From a bacterium (lineage in GTDB: Bacteria; Armatimonadota; Zipacnadia; Zipacnadales; Zipacnadaceae), in contig JAUWJN010000009.1 in assembly GCA_030607655.1 (NCBI GenBank), positions 1 to 18,887 of the forward strand: 18,887 nt of DNA. Reading direction: 5' to 3'. Position numbers and translations under genes: made by a program. Under the pieces are notes generated by a model, which made no database searches, was not told the origin of the DNA, and saw nothing but the letters and a program-made list of their open reading frames with translations. Positions 7,338 to 15,942 of this stretch are shown here, one piece after another (positions within the stretch are counted from its first letter, which is position 1; each line of letters starts with the position of its first letter).

Positions 7338-8144
7338 ATGAGCATCCGAGTGGGCTGTCAAACGTATACGTGGGAGATGTTGGGTGATTGCTGGGCGGGA
7401 AGTGTGGACGATATTCTGGATGCTATAGCCGCGGCCGGCTACCAGGGCATCGAGATTAGCAACAACGTGATTGGCGATTACGAGGACCGCCCTGGCGATT
7501 TTGCCGAAGCCCTGAATGATCGGGGATTACAGCTAGCGGCCTTCGCGTACGCTCGGACGGGCTTCAGCGAGCCGAGAGAAGAACAAAGCGACCGAAGGGG
7601 CGCCCAAAAAGCTATGGCCTTCGCCCGGTGCTTTCCTGAGCCCCTGCTGGCATTGGGCGGGCCGGCGAGCCCTAATCGGAAGAACTATGAGACTGACCTC
7701 GATTGTGCCATTTGCTTTTACAAGTGGGTAGCCAGGCAAGCGCAGGAACAGGGGCTTCGGGTGGTAGTGCACCCTCATTCCCACCACGGGTCCCTGGTGG
7801 AATCCGGTGAGGAGTACGCTCGTCTGCTCGCCGCTACCGAGGATGCCGGCTTGCAGTTCAATCCTGACACTGGTCACATCGCCCGTGGAGGGCAGGATGT
7901 CTTCGCGTGCTTCCAGAGACCCCGGTCGCGCATTGCCCATGTGCATTTCAAGGATGTTGATGCTCATGGCCAGTGGGCGCCGCTAGGTGAGGGCCAGCTC
8001 GACTTTCCCCGGCTAGTCGCTTTCCTCCGGGAAACCGACTGGGAAGGTTGGATCATCGCCGAGGAAGAGTCAGCCGCAGCTTGGGATGACCCCAGCCAAG
8101 CGATCCGCCACAACCGCGACTACTTGGCTTCTCTGGGGCTTTAA
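7338..8144 (+). CDS. sugar phosphate isomerase/epimerase-like TIM barrel, IolE-like
   Basis: A 268-residue cytoplasmic protein of the xylose-isomerase-like (AP endonuclease 2, PF01261) superfamily, full length. Likely metal ligands and catalytic residues are Glu 39 in GIEIS, His 145/147 in VVHPHSH, Asp 177 and His 180 in NPDTGH, His 203 in HVHFKDVD, and a Glu in IAEEES (241-246). The run HVHFKDVDAHGQWAPLGEG is close to what inosose dehydratases (IolE) show, so a dehydratase or isomerase acting on an inosose or keto-sugar is plausible. The start is ATG with a weak AGAAG site upstream. It is followed 32 bases later by a second member of the superfamily and then by a Gfo/Idh/MocA dehydrogenase, which supports a shared pathway. 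Exact reaction is inferred. Confidence 0.8.
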   Translation: MSIRVGCQTYTWEMLGDCWAGSVDDILDAIAAAGYQGIEISNNVIGDYEDRPGDFAEALNDRGLQLAAFAYARTGFSEPREEQSDRRGAQKAMAFARCFPEPLLALGGPASPNRKNYETDLDCAICFYKWVARQAQEQGLRVVVHPHSHHGSLVESGEEYARLLAATEDAGLQFNPDTGHIARGGQDVFACFQRPRSRIAHVHFKDVDAHGQWAPLGEGQLDFPRLVAFLRETDWEGWIIAEEESAAAWDDPSQAIRHNRDYLASLGL

Positions 8145-8176
8145 GCAACTTCACTAATGGCAAAGGAGCACATAGT

Positions 8177-8959
8177 ATGTATCTTTCTTGTACTACCTGC
8201 TGCCTCCGGGGCCGGGGGCGGGATGAAATCGAAGAGACCTTTAGGTACGCCCCGGCAGCCGGCTACCGCCACTGGGGACTAGGCGGGCCGTTCACATGGC
8301 AACCGGGTCTTATCCAGTGGCTAGATGTCCAGCAAATCAAGCAGCGTATGGCCCAGGTTGGCTTTGAGTCGCTTACCGAGGTCTGGACACCTCCTATTCC
8401 TACCCAGTCGGGTGAGGCGGTGCGGGTTGGCGTTGAGTGTGTAACGCTCTCGGGGCGGGTGGCCGCAGAATTGGGATGCCCACGCATTGTCCAGACTGCT
8501 GGGCCGCGCATAGCCGGAGGACTCGCTAAGACACTTGAGGGGCTCAGGATACTGCAAGATTCCCTGGCGGACGTGCCGGTGCAAGTCTGTCTGGAACCAC
8601 ACGTGAATTCGCAGATTCTGTACCCCGAAGACTACCACGAAATTCTGGCGGCACTTGACCCGGTCGAATTCGGAATCACGGTAGACACTGGACACTTTCA
8701 CACCGCGGGAGTTGACTGGGAGGCACTCATCCGCCAGCACCCGGACCGGGTGTACAATGTCCACCTTAAGGACCACCGGGGAGCGCAGTCGGTGCCGATT
8801 GGCACCGGTGAGATAGACCTGGCGCGGCTGGTAGGGGTGCTTAACGAGGTCGGCTATGATGGCCCGCTGGCCTTAGAGATGGAACTTGAGGACCCCCAGA
8901 ATGCACCTCAGTACGTTGCCGACGCCTTCCAATATCTAAGCAATCTGTTGACCGGGTGA
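8177..8959 (+). CDS. sugar phosphate isomerase/epimerase-like TIM barrel
   Basis: A 260-residue second member of the PF01261-type superfamily, only distantly similar to its neighbour. Metal-site residues are visible as Glu 140 in CLEPH, Asp 170 and His 173 in TVDTGHFH, His 196 in NVHLKDH, and Glu 234 in LALEME. The N-terminus is unusually Cys-rich (LSCTTCCL), with three Cys in the first nine residues. AAAGGAG lies just upstream of the ATG. It is sandwiched between another isomerase-like gene and a Gfo/Idh/MocA gene in what looks like one operon. Reported activities in this superfamily include epimerisation, isomerisation, dehydration and cleavage of 3-keto glycosides; which applies here cannot be read from sequence. 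Confidence 0.8.
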   Translation: MYLSCTTCCLRGRGRDEIEETFRYAPAAGYRHWGLGGPFTWQPGLIQWLDVQQIKQRMAQVGFESLTEVWTPPIPTQSGEAVRVGVECVTLSGRVAAELGCPRIVQTAGPRIAGGLAKTLEGLRILQDSLADVPVQVCLEPHVNSQILYPEDYHEILAALDPVEFGITVDTGHFHTAGVDWEALIRQHPDRVYNVHLKDHRGAQSVPIGTGEIDLARLVGVLNEVGYDGPLALEMELEDPQNAPQYVADAFQYLSNLLTG

Positions 8960-8995
8960 GTGATAGTACAGCCAATAAGCTAGGAGGAAGATACC

Positions 8996-10051
8996 ATGGC
9001 TACAAATACGAAAAGCGGTCGCGACCTTGCCCGCATCGCCTTTGTGGGAGCGGGAGGGCATTCTTCGCAGTCGCTATACCCTAATATCCCCTTGATTCCC
9101 GAGTTCGAGTTGGTTGCTGTTTGTGACCTGGATGGGGAGAAGGCCAGGCAACGGGCCGCTGACTACGGCGCAGCGGGCGTATTCACGGATGTTGAAGCTA
9201 TGCTGGATGGAGTGAAGCCGGATGGCGTCTGCATTTGTGGGTCGCCCGCTATGAATCACGAAGTCAGCTTGCAAGTACTCACACGGGGTATTCCCATATT
9301 TGTGGAGAAGCCGCCCGCCGAAGATACTCAGGGAGCCGCTGAACTGGTCGAGGCCAGCAAGGAGGCGGGGACGTGGGGCATGGTCGGGTTTATGAAGCGG
9401 TTCGCGCCGGCCAACCGGATAGTCAGAGGGTTTATGAATTCACCGGAATTCGGTCAGTTCACTTCACTTACGGCAATTCACGGGTGTGGGCATCATGAGA
9501 GCGTCAGAAATGTGCTTATTTTCAATGCCATACATATCATTGACCTGGCCCGGTTTTTCGCCGGCGAGGTCAAGGCGCTCCAGGCTTATGTTTGCGAACC
9601 CGGGCCGACTCGTAAAGCAATTTGCGCTAACTTCCGGTTCCAATCTGGTGGCCTCGGACAGCTAAACGTAAACTCCGGGCATACCTGGCAGAATATCTTC
9701 GAGCAAGTCTACCTGTCCGGCCAGGAATGCGGCATTGTTATAGATCAGTCAAACAGCGCGCGCATAACATCGCCGGAGGCTCAGTTCGTATCGGGCCAGG
9801 ACCAGGAGCTGTTTGCCTGGGGCCGGAGCTATTCCGTTCCCGGAGCTATGTCCGGCTGGTCGGCAGGAGGGCATTATACCCGCGGCTACTGGGGGGAACT
9901 GAGTCATTTCGCCCGCAGTGTTCTGGGGAAGGTGCCACCTGTGGCAACGCTCGAAGATGGGCTGGCGGCGATGAGGATCATTGACGCCATTACGGAAAGT
10001 GCGGCCACTGGCGCCGAGGTGGAAGTCAAAGCCGGGGTGGATGTTGGATAA
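8996..10051 (+). CDS. Gfo/Idh/MocA-family NAD(P)-dependent oxidoreductase
   Basis: A 351-residue dehydrogenase. An N-terminal Rossmann fold has RIAFVGAGGHS (13-23) for dinucleotide binding, an acidic residue at the end of strand 2 in AVCDLDG (41-47, favouring NAD), and the family's EKPP motif at 104-107 with its conserved lysine. The second domain carries the FNAIHIIDLARFF segment, matching the family's catalytic His-containing helix. Members oxidise or reduce sugar, inositol or glycoside hydroxyls. A strong TAGGAGG site precedes the ATG. It closes an operon with two xylose-isomerase-like proteins. That pairing is known from inositol catabolism (IolG with IolE) and from 3-keto-sugar routes; substrate remains open. 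Confidence 0.88.
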   Translation: MATNTKSGRDLARIAFVGAGGHSSQSLYPNIPLIPEFELVAVCDLDGEKARQRAADYGAAGVFTDVEAMLDGVKPDGVCICGSPAMNHEVSLQVLTRGIPIFVEKPPAEDTQGAAELVEASKEAGTWGMVGFMKRFAPANRIVRGFMNSPEFGQFTSLTAIHGCGHHESVRNVLIFNAIHIIDLARFFAGEVKALQAYVCEPGPTRKAICANFRFQSGGLGQLNVNSGHTWQNIFEQVYLSGQECGIVIDQSNSARITSPEAQFVSGQDQELFAWGRSYSVPGAMSGWSAGGHYTRGYWGELSHFARSVLGKVPPVATLEDGLAAMRIIDAITESAATGAEVEVKAGVDVG

Positions 10052-10075
10052 CTGCCGGGGATCAGCCCCTACAAA

Positions 10076-12220
10076 TTACGGCCGGTCCAGCCCCCAGGGA
10101 AAGTGTTCCTGAGGCGTGGGACGGCGGCGCTCCGGCACTGGGGGGCGGGGCGCTATCTTGCGCAGCCAGCCGGAGTGAATGCCCCGCAGATTGAAGGTGA
10201 GGCCCACAATCTGCAGCGGGCTGATGCGGACATATACTGCTGACTGCTTATTCCGCTCGGCCTCCTCACTAAAGGCGAAAAGTCCCTGGAACTGGCGGGT
10301 AACGAAGTCACCCCAGTATGACAGGCGCACCAGGTGAAGCTGGCGGGGCATACAATGGAGTAGCACGGCCACGTCAAGTGGTGCGGAAGTATTATTCCAC
10401 ATAAAGACTATTCCCTCATCCTCGCGCCGAAATACTCGATAGACCACCGGACAGTCTTGCCGGCTAGAAAAGCCTGGAGTATCAGCTAGGCAAGCCAGGG
10501 GGACCGCGCCGCATAGCTCGCGGCTCAGTTCGGCCACGGCTAGGTACAGGGGCGGGACCGAAGGCTCCGCGGTCGGATTGCTGGAGGTGGTGTAATCATC
10601 AGGGCGGGCGAGGATGGTGGCGGCCGTAGCCCGCTGAGCGAAAGCCTTGATGATGAGGCGGGAAGTCAGTAGTGCGTCGAGGCGGGCGTCACCGGTTGCT
10701 GGCTTCCCTAACTCGGTGAGGATCAGCGGCAGGTAAGCGCCAGTGTCGTCAAGGTATGTGGGCAGGGAAGCAAAGTCAAACTGGCGGTCAATATCAGCCC
10801 AATACGCATTCAACTCCGGCCGTGGTCTACCGTCAACGTGCTCCGCCAAAATCGCCCCCCCAGGCAGGGGAGGCAGGCGCACGGCCAGTGAGTCTACCAG
10901 GGGGGCCAGTCCCGCGGTTAGTGCGTCGGCAAGCTGGGGCGAAGCCGCTAGGCCTGTGGGAGTAGCTGTCAGCGAGAAGGGCGGAGAAATTAAGTCAGCG
11001 CCGGGTAAAGCCTCGCTAATCTGCGCGGCAGATTGTTGAACCTGGGCGACCAATTCCCCGCCGGAAGCATTAGCATCAGACTGAGGAAGCTGGAGGCCAA
11101 CCTCCGCATCTAGCTGCGAGATAACCTCGGCAATTGTCGCCAACGAGCCGTCCTCCCCGCTGGCTACCGGGATATGATAGAACTGTACCGGCAGGCGGCG
11201 CAATGACTGGCTAACTGGCTCCGGCAGAAGCTGCCAGGGGTCCTTCATAGTCAGGCCGAAAGCCGGATAGGTCGGCCGACATTGCACTCGGATCGGCATT
11301 GAAGCGCTCTGGCCACCCGACGAGAAGGTTATCTTCACCCACCAGTCACCAGTGCGTAGCATCTGGACTAGTGGAAAGAAACGCGTAGTTCCCCGAGGCG
11401 CTATCGGCACGGTGTAATCAGGCATAAACGTGCCTGGCGGCCCGTGGATTGACACGGTTAGTTGCTTGGGGACATCGCCGCGATTGACCACATACGTCAG
11501 TAGCCCCTGCCTAATTCCCCGCTCCACTATGGCGTCAGCGATGATGCTGATGCGCAGACCGCTAACATTTACTAACAGCTCTTCATCGCTGCCGACTCGG
11601 CGGCGAATGGCGTCAAGGTCATCCTCTGGCTCCCAGCCTGGGGGCAAGGCCATGGGAGCAGTGGCAGCAGGAATATCGGCACTGGGACCGGGAGACGTTT
11701 GGCTCGGCGGCAAGTATTCCGCTATCTCTAGGTCATCAACCTCCCAAAGCCCCTGACCTCCAATCAGGCCCACCGCCAGATGCAGTGGCGAATCTTGGGT
11801 TCGCGGCACTACTAGCCCGATCTGCAGACGATGCCATTTGCCATCCGCAGGCAGCCGGATATGCCACAAGGGGTTGATAGCCTGCGGCTGCGCAGGAGGC
11901 TCGTACACAAACGCGACGGCTAATTCAGCGGCACCGGAGATATGGCAAGCCTGCATTGAGAGTTGCAGAGGCCCGGCGGGCAAATCTTGCAGCGGGGCCG
12001 AGACGGCCCAGCCGGCAGTTGACTCTGTGGCTTGCAGCCGCAGAGATATGCGGCCCTGGGCGGGGCGCTCGGTGGTGAACTGGACGGCCTGGGGATCTCC
12101 TACTATCGTCCAGGATTTGCCTTCGTCTTCAAAATCACCGTGCAGCAACGCCCCGGCAGTCGCGGGGGTAACACTGAGCAGCAGTAGTATTAACAGGTAC
12201 ACCAGTGTGGTTTCTCTCAT
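10076..12220 (-). CDS. large secreted protein with carbohydrate-binding-like N-terminal domain
   Basis: A 714-residue exported protein of unknown function. Residues 1-22 form a Sec signal peptide: a short charged start, a Leu-rich core and an ATA cleavage site, with no lipobox Cys. Residues about 24-170 look like a CBM4/9-type jelly roll, beginning GDFEDEGKSW and ending GLWEVDDLEIAEY, a pattern common in secreted glycan-binding proteins. A Pro-rich linker (170-200) follows, then a beta-rich domain (about 215-315) and a mixed alpha/beta region (about 320-560) that could be a glycoside-hydrolase-like barrel, although I see no certain catalytic pair. A final beta-rich domain ends in a basic, Pro-rich tail. 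Its ATG overlaps the stop of the upstream gspF-like gene (TAATG), so translation is probably coupled. Functional call is inference. Confidence 0.75.
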   Translation of the reverse strand: MRETTLVYLLILLLLSVTPATAGALLHGDFEDEGKSWTIVGDPQAVQFTTERPAQGRISLRLQATESTAGWAVSAPLQDLPAGPLQLSMQACHISGAAELAVAFVYEPPAQPQAINPLWHIRLPADGKWHRLQIGLVVPRTQDSPLHLAVGLIGGQGLWEVDDLEIAEYLPPSQTSPGPSADIPAATAPMALPPGWEPEDDLDAIRRRVGSDEELLVNVSGLRISIIADAIVERGIRQGLLTYVVNRGDVPKQLTVSIHGPPGTFMPDYTVPIAPRGTTRFFPLVQMLRTGDWWVKITFSSGGQSASMPIRVQCRPTYPAFGLTMKDPWQLLPEPVSQSLRRLPVQFYHIPVASGEDGSLATIAEVISQLDAEVGLQLPQSDANASGGELVAQVQQSAAQISEALPGADLISPPFSLTATPTGLAASPQLADALTAGLAPLVDSLAVRLPPLPGGAILAEHVDGRPRPELNAYWADIDRQFDFASLPTYLDDTGAYLPLILTELGKPATGDARLDALLTSRLIIKAFAQRATAATILARPDDYTTSSNPTAEPSVPPLYLAVAELSRELCGAVPLACLADTPGFSSRQDCPVVYRVFRREDEGIVFMWNNTSAPLDVAVLLHCMPRQLHLVRLSYWGDFVTRQFQGLFAFSEEAERNKQSAVYVRISPLQIVGLTFNLRGIHSGWLRKIAPRPPVPERRRPTPQEHFPWGLDRP

Positions 12221-13416
12221 TAGGGCATCAACTTCTCGCCGGCCTCAAATAAAGCGTTAAAGTACGTCAACCAGCCGATTCCTACCGCAATGGCAGCTAT
12301 TACACCGGCTATGAGTAGTGAACCTATCGTCCCCATGGTAGCGATGTTTTTGATGTTTGCCTGGCGTTCTTCGGCAGCGCTGTCGGCCAATCTTTTCAGC
12401 GCATCTTCATACAACCCCGACTGCTGGGCGGTACTCAGTGCGGCTTTCGCCTGGGTGGATAGAGCACCGCATTGCTCCAGGGCCACGGAGACAGGTACCC
12501 GCTCGGCAATCTGTTTGGCCGCCACTTGCAACTCCGCCTGCATAGGCCGCAGTCCACCAGCGGGAGCGACCAGCTCCAGAGCGGCAGGCAAGTCCACACC
12601 GGCCCGCATCAGAATGTGCAGGCCGGATAGCACCCGGGTATGAGCCGACCGCATCCCCAGGGGAGCTAACCAGGGCAGGCGGTAGATAATGTCGTCAACC
12701 AGCGACTTAACTGCTGGTTGGGCCGCGACTACTTTGCCCAGTAGAATCAAGGCTATAACGCCCAGGATTACCGGCCCCAGTACCGTCAACAGTTGGTGGA
12801 CGTACCAGCTAGCTCCCCGCGAGATTATCCAGGGAAGAGTCGGAATCAGGATGCAGAAAAGCAGCACAATTCCGTAATATATTTTCGGCAGCAGCAGCAT
12901 TTGAGCCAGGCGCTGCTCATCATCATATTGCTGGGCCAGCGCCGAAGATACTTCATCCAAATTGCCGGCCGTCTCGCCGACTGTCAGCATCGCCTGCACG
13001 TGCGCCGGAAATATCTGGGGATATTTGGCCACATTCTCCGCCAGGCCTTCGCCCGCGCCTAGAGCGGGCACCAACTCGTGCAGAACTTCACGCAGTCGGG
13101 GGTGGACGCGACCCTGGAGGGCATCAGCCGAATCCTGAATAGTGACCCCGGCGCGCAGCAGTTGATGGAGCTGAGCGTAGAAGTTGGCGAGTGCTCCGGC
13201 TGGCACCGGGCGCAGCGGATACCACGGTGAAGATTGAACCTTCTCATGCTCAGATTGCCCTTCTGGAGGTGGCCCCACAGGTGCCTCAGCTAACCTCTGA
13301 ATGGTTAGCCCCTTCTGGCGTAGTTCGACCATGGCCAGCATGCGCGAAGAAGCCTGTATCGTCCCCAATTCCGGTTCGCCCGCCGGCGTTGTACCTTTAT
13401 ATTCGTAAAGGGGCAT
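12220..13416 (-). CDS. type II secretion / type IV pilus inner-membrane platform protein (GspF/PilC family)
   Basis: A 398-residue polytopic membrane protein, the standard family length. The N-terminal cytoplasmic segment MPLYEYKGTTPAGE is the canonical GspF/PilC opening (Y-x-Y-K-G). Two T2SSF repeats lie at about 72-195 and 255-385; the first carries GETAGNLDEV (147-156), the family hallmark. Hydrophobic helices lie at about 176-196, 208-228 and 364-386. The protein normally anchors the assembly ATPase and helps drive pseudopilus or pilus growth. Here it has no GspE/PilB, pseudopilin or GspG neighbour in the window and instead precedes a large secreted protein. GGAG lies about nine bases before the ATG, inside a hairpin. 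Confidence 0.92.
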   Translation of the reverse strand: MPLYEYKGTTPAGEPELGTIQASSRMLAMVELRQKGLTIQRLAEAPVGPPPEGQSEHEKVQSSPWYPLRPVPAGALANFYAQLHQLLRAGVTIQDSADALQGRVHPRLREVLHELVPALGAGEGLAENVAKYPQIFPAHVQAMLTVGETAGNLDEVSSALAQQYDDEQRLAQMLLLPKIYYGIVLLFCILIPTLPWIISRGASWYVHQLLTVLGPVILGVIALILLGKVVAAQPAVKSLVDDIIYRLPWLAPLGMRSAHTRVLSGLHILMRAGVDLPAALELVAPAGGLRPMQAELQVAAKQIAERVPVSVALEQCGALSTQAKAALSTAQQSGLYEDALKRLADSAAEERQANIKNIATMGTIGSLLIAGVIAAIAVGIGWLTYFNALFEAGEKLMP

Positions 13417-13422
13417 TTTCCG

Positions 13423-13449
13423 TTATTCTCCGCTGCAGTGGTAGAATAA
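13423..13449 (-). promoter_or_regulatory. inverted repeat in the gspF leader overlapping its Shine-Dalgarno site
   Basis: Read on the - strand, TTATTCT (13449-13443) and AGAATAA (13429-13423) are perfect 7-base complements, extended by two further pairs with a one-base bulge on one side. The 3' arm includes the GGAG ribosome-binding site, and the arm ends six bases before the ATG. In RNA the hairpin would partly hide the ribosome-binding site; as DNA it could be an operator. No function is proven. Confidence 0.4.
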
Positions 13450-13476
13450 CATTTCTCCATATCGGCAGCTTTTTCC

Positions 13477-13506
13477 TTGCCCGCTCCTTAGAATGTAGGG
13501 TATCAT
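13477..13506 (+). promoter_or_regulatory. possible sigma70 promoter for the GT39-like gene
   Basis: TTGCCC (13477-13482, four of six matches) and TATCAT (13501-13506, five of six) are separated by 18 bases. The predicted start lies around 13513, leaving only about 15 leader bases before the ATG at 13528, where just a weak AGG is visible. It is the best candidate in the 111-base divergent gap, but the short leader makes it uncertain. Confidence 0.4.
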
Positions 13507-13527
13507 ACGGTTGCTGACAGGTCTACT

Positions 13528-15582
13528 ATGTTCGGAAGCCTAACTCCACAAACTAAGGCGGGTACTAATAGCAACCGTGCAGGCCACCGGCGCGAACGCC
13601 TGCTTCTGGCCCTTATTTTGGCCGTGGGAATAGGGCTGCGCTTCTATGGATTGTACTGGGGCTATCCCGTCCCTCTGCACTGTGATGAGAATAGTACGCT
13701 AGGCACAGCCGTGCAGATGGGTAGACAGTTCCTGGAAACCGGTAGCCTGCGTCCGCGGGGGAGCTTGTACGGGGCCTTGCCCTTCTATGTTCTCCTGTTG
13801 GCCTTAGCGCCAATGATAGGCATCAGTAAACTTCTCGGGCTAAGTGTTGATGTCAGTGCGCTGTCATTGGTTGTGGGCCGGACTATCTCAGCACTGGCCG
13901 ATAGTGCGGCTATCTTGGTGGTCTACTCGCTTGGCCGCCGTGCCTTCGGGAAGCGCGGCGGACTAATTGCCGCTGCTTTCTACGCCACCGCCCTGTTACC
14001 GGTGCGGGAAGCGCATTTCTTCACCGTTGATCCGCTAGCCACTTTGCTGCTCTTGATATTTGTGGTGTTGTGCCTGCGACTCAGCCAGCAACCTTCCTTG
14101 AAAAGCTATATATGGTGTGGGGTGGGACTGGGCGTGGCGTTGTCCGCCAAGACCTCGGTGCTTCCCTTGTTGGCCCTGCCCGTGATAATCTGGCTGGTGG
14201 GGTTAAGATCCAGTACTGTGGCCAGCCGGGATCAGACCAGTGTGGCAAGAACTCGCCTGGCGGCAGCAGGCTTGATAGTAATAGGCTTTTTGCCTATGCT
14301 GGTATGGGGACAGTTCCGGGGCCAGGCACAGGCCCTGGCCGAGCGGCAGCTCCTGGGCCCAACCCCCACCCACCCGATTGCTAGCGAACACGCCCCCATT
14401 TTCTGGGAGCAGCAGATTAGCGCGACTTTGGCTGCTGCTGACCAAACGACCAGAAATGTAGCAGGCTTACTGGTGGGCCTGGGCCTGGCCGCGATTCTAG
14501 TCACGTTGAGTCGGCACGGCCAGCAGATTGCTGCTGCCGCCTGGAGGGGCAAAGGCACTATCATCGGCTGCCTGGCGACGGCCATGGGTGTATTCATCTT
14601 GCTAAATCCCTACGCTGTCCTCAGCCCGGCCCATTACTGGCTGCCTACGGATAGCTGGAAGATTACGTGGAACATTCTCAACGCCACCGGTGCGTACCGT
14701 GAGTTGCCCTTCGCCTGGAATTTTCAATTCGTCGGCACTAAACCCTATCTGTACCAGCTCTCCCACATCTATCCCTATGCTGTGGGCCAGCCCCTGATGA
14801 TTGCCGCGCTGCTGGCCGTGGTGTACTGGACTTGGCGGCTGATAAGAGGGCAGGCGGGCCCGGGCTGGCCGCTGGTAGTGGCACTGCTGTTGCTACTGGC
14901 CGCTATGGGGAATGTCTGGATGAAGATGACCCGTTACATATTGCCGCAGATACCCCTGATGTGTTTGCTTGCCGCCGGGATGCTGGCCACCTTGTTAGGC
15001 GCCAAGCCGCGTTACCTGCGCGGGCTGGGCTACGCTATGCTCCTCGGTGTACTGTTGGCGTCAGCGGCCTGGTGTCTGGCCTATCTTAATATTTATGCGC
15101 ACCGAGATAACCGTCTGGCCGCAGTTGATTACATCCGCGGGCACACTGCGTCAGACAGTCGCATCCTGGTCGAGGAGGATGACGCCTGGGGCGTAATCGG
15201 CCTGACCCTGTGGAAATCGCTGCCGCAGGCGGCAGTTCGCATCTATGCCCCGTATATCATCGAGCATGACTACTACGGTCAGCCCCTACCAGCGGATAAG
15301 CGGGAAGAAAAAGACCAATACTTGCAAAATCATCTCCGCTGGGCTGACTATCTAGTTCTCACTGACCTGCGCCGGGAAAGAATCCGCGATCTCGGCGAGC
15401 AATTTCCAGTGATAACCAGGTTTTATAATGAACTGTTTAATGGGCAGCTTGATTGGCAGCTTGTGGCCGAATTCAGCACTGGGCCGGCCCTGTTAGGGAT
15501 GGGGTTTAGTGACGCGGGCTCAGAACCAACTTTCCGGCTGTTTGACCATCCCCGGGTATATGTATTTGCTAAGCAGAGATAG
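13528..15582 (+). CDS. GT39/ArnT-like integral membrane glycosyltransferase (GT-C fold)
   Basis: A 684-residue inner-membrane protein. After a basic N-terminal segment there are about ten or more hydrophobic helices up to about residue 540, then a soluble C-terminal domain of about 140 residues. The first extracytoplasmic loop has HCDEN with Asp 53 and Glu 54, the acidic pair that serves as catalytic base and metal contact in GT-C enzymes. The loop at 160-169 reads REAHFFTVDP, resembling the conserved Arg/His/Asp motif of ArnT and PMT relatives. These enzymes use polyprenyl-phosphate sugars to glycosylate lipids or proteins on the periplasmic side. It heads a unit with a truncated phosphodiesterase. 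Donor and acceptor are unknown. Confidence 0.85.
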   Translation: MFGSLTPQTKAGTNSNRAGHRRERLLLALILAVGIGLRFYGLYWGYPVPLHCDENSTLGTAVQMGRQFLETGSLRPRGSLYGALPFYVLLLALAPMIGISKLLGLSVDVSALSLVVGRTISALADSAAILVVYSLGRRAFGKRGGLIAAAFYATALLPVREAHFFTVDPLATLLLLIFVVLCLRLSQQPSLKSYIWCGVGLGVALSAKTSVLPLLALPVIIWLVGLRSSTVASRDQTSVARTRLAAAGLIVIGFLPMLVWGQFRGQAQALAERQLLGPTPTHPIASEHAPIFWEQQISATLAAADQTTRNVAGLLVGLGLAAILVTLSRHGQQIAAAAWRGKGTIIGCLATAMGVFILLNPYAVLSPAHYWLPTDSWKITWNILNATGAYRELPFAWNFQFVGTKPYLYQLSHIYPYAVGQPLMIAALLAVVYWTWRLIRGQAGPGWPLVVALLLLLAAMGNVWMKMTRYILPQIPLMCLLAAGMLATLLGAKPRYLRGLGYAMLLGVLLASAAWCLAYLNIYAHRDNRLAAVDYIRGHTASDSRILVEEDDAWGVIGLTLWKSLPQAAVRIYAPYIIEHDYYGQPLPADKREEKDQYLQNHLRWADYLVLTDLRRERIRDLGEQFPVITRFYNELFNGQLDWQLVAEFSTGPALLGMGFSDAGSEPTFRLFDHPRVYVFAKQR

Positions 15583-15621
15583 CCGGACTTGAGTGCCGGG
15601 CAGCTTTGCAAAAGGAGGACG

Positions 15622-15942
15622 ATGGCTGTGAAAATCGGGTTGATTGCCGACACCCACGGCAATCTGGAGGGCTGGCAGCAGGCTAACGAAATCGTCCTGG
15701 GCGGGGCCGACATAATTGTCCACTGTGGGGACGTGTTATATCACGGTCCCAAGTTTAGTCCGGTGGCTGGCTACGACCCGGCGGGGCTGGCGGAGGCGAT
15801 AAATCAGACGCCGGTGCCAGTGTTGATCGCCCGGGGTAATGCTGACTCTGATGTGGACCAGTTGGGTTGCACATTGTGGATATGTACGTATTCACCGCTG
15901 TCGCTAAAGCCAGGGGACGTTGACCAGCCAAGTCTTAGGTAG
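15622..15942 (+). pseudogene. truncated YfcE/MJ0936-type calcineurin-like phosphodiesterase
   Basis: About 106 residues. The N-terminal half of the metallophosphoesterase is intact: IADTHGN (first metal loop), VHCGDV (second) and ARGNAD (third). Family proteins run to 160-185 residues and need a later GH and GHTH motif for the dinuclear metal site; both are absent. Directly after DSDVDQL the sequence stops resembling the family and ends at TAG, and no remnant appears in the other frames before 16027. The start is placed at ATG 15622 (or GTG 15628), because AAAGGAGG (15611-15618) lies just upstream. GTG 15628 has the better spacing. It is probably inactive, although a short protein could still be made. 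Confidence 0.75.

Noticed and set aside
355..10051. The whole + strand run as an inositol catabolism (iol) operon
   Set aside because: PfkB, aldolase, IolE-like and Gfo/Idh/MocA genes fit loosely, but IolB and IolD are absent and a strong terminator plus a glycosyltransferase gene split the run.
10057..10069. Short GGGG/CCCC hairpin between the convergent dehydrogenase and secreted-protein genes
   Set aside because: Only four pairs with no T-run on either side; too weak to call a terminator.
15589..15621. TTG at 15589 as the start of the truncated phosphodiesterase
   Set aside because: The strong AAAGGAGG site lies inside that extension, and the family begins at the strand KIGLIADTHGN just after 15628.
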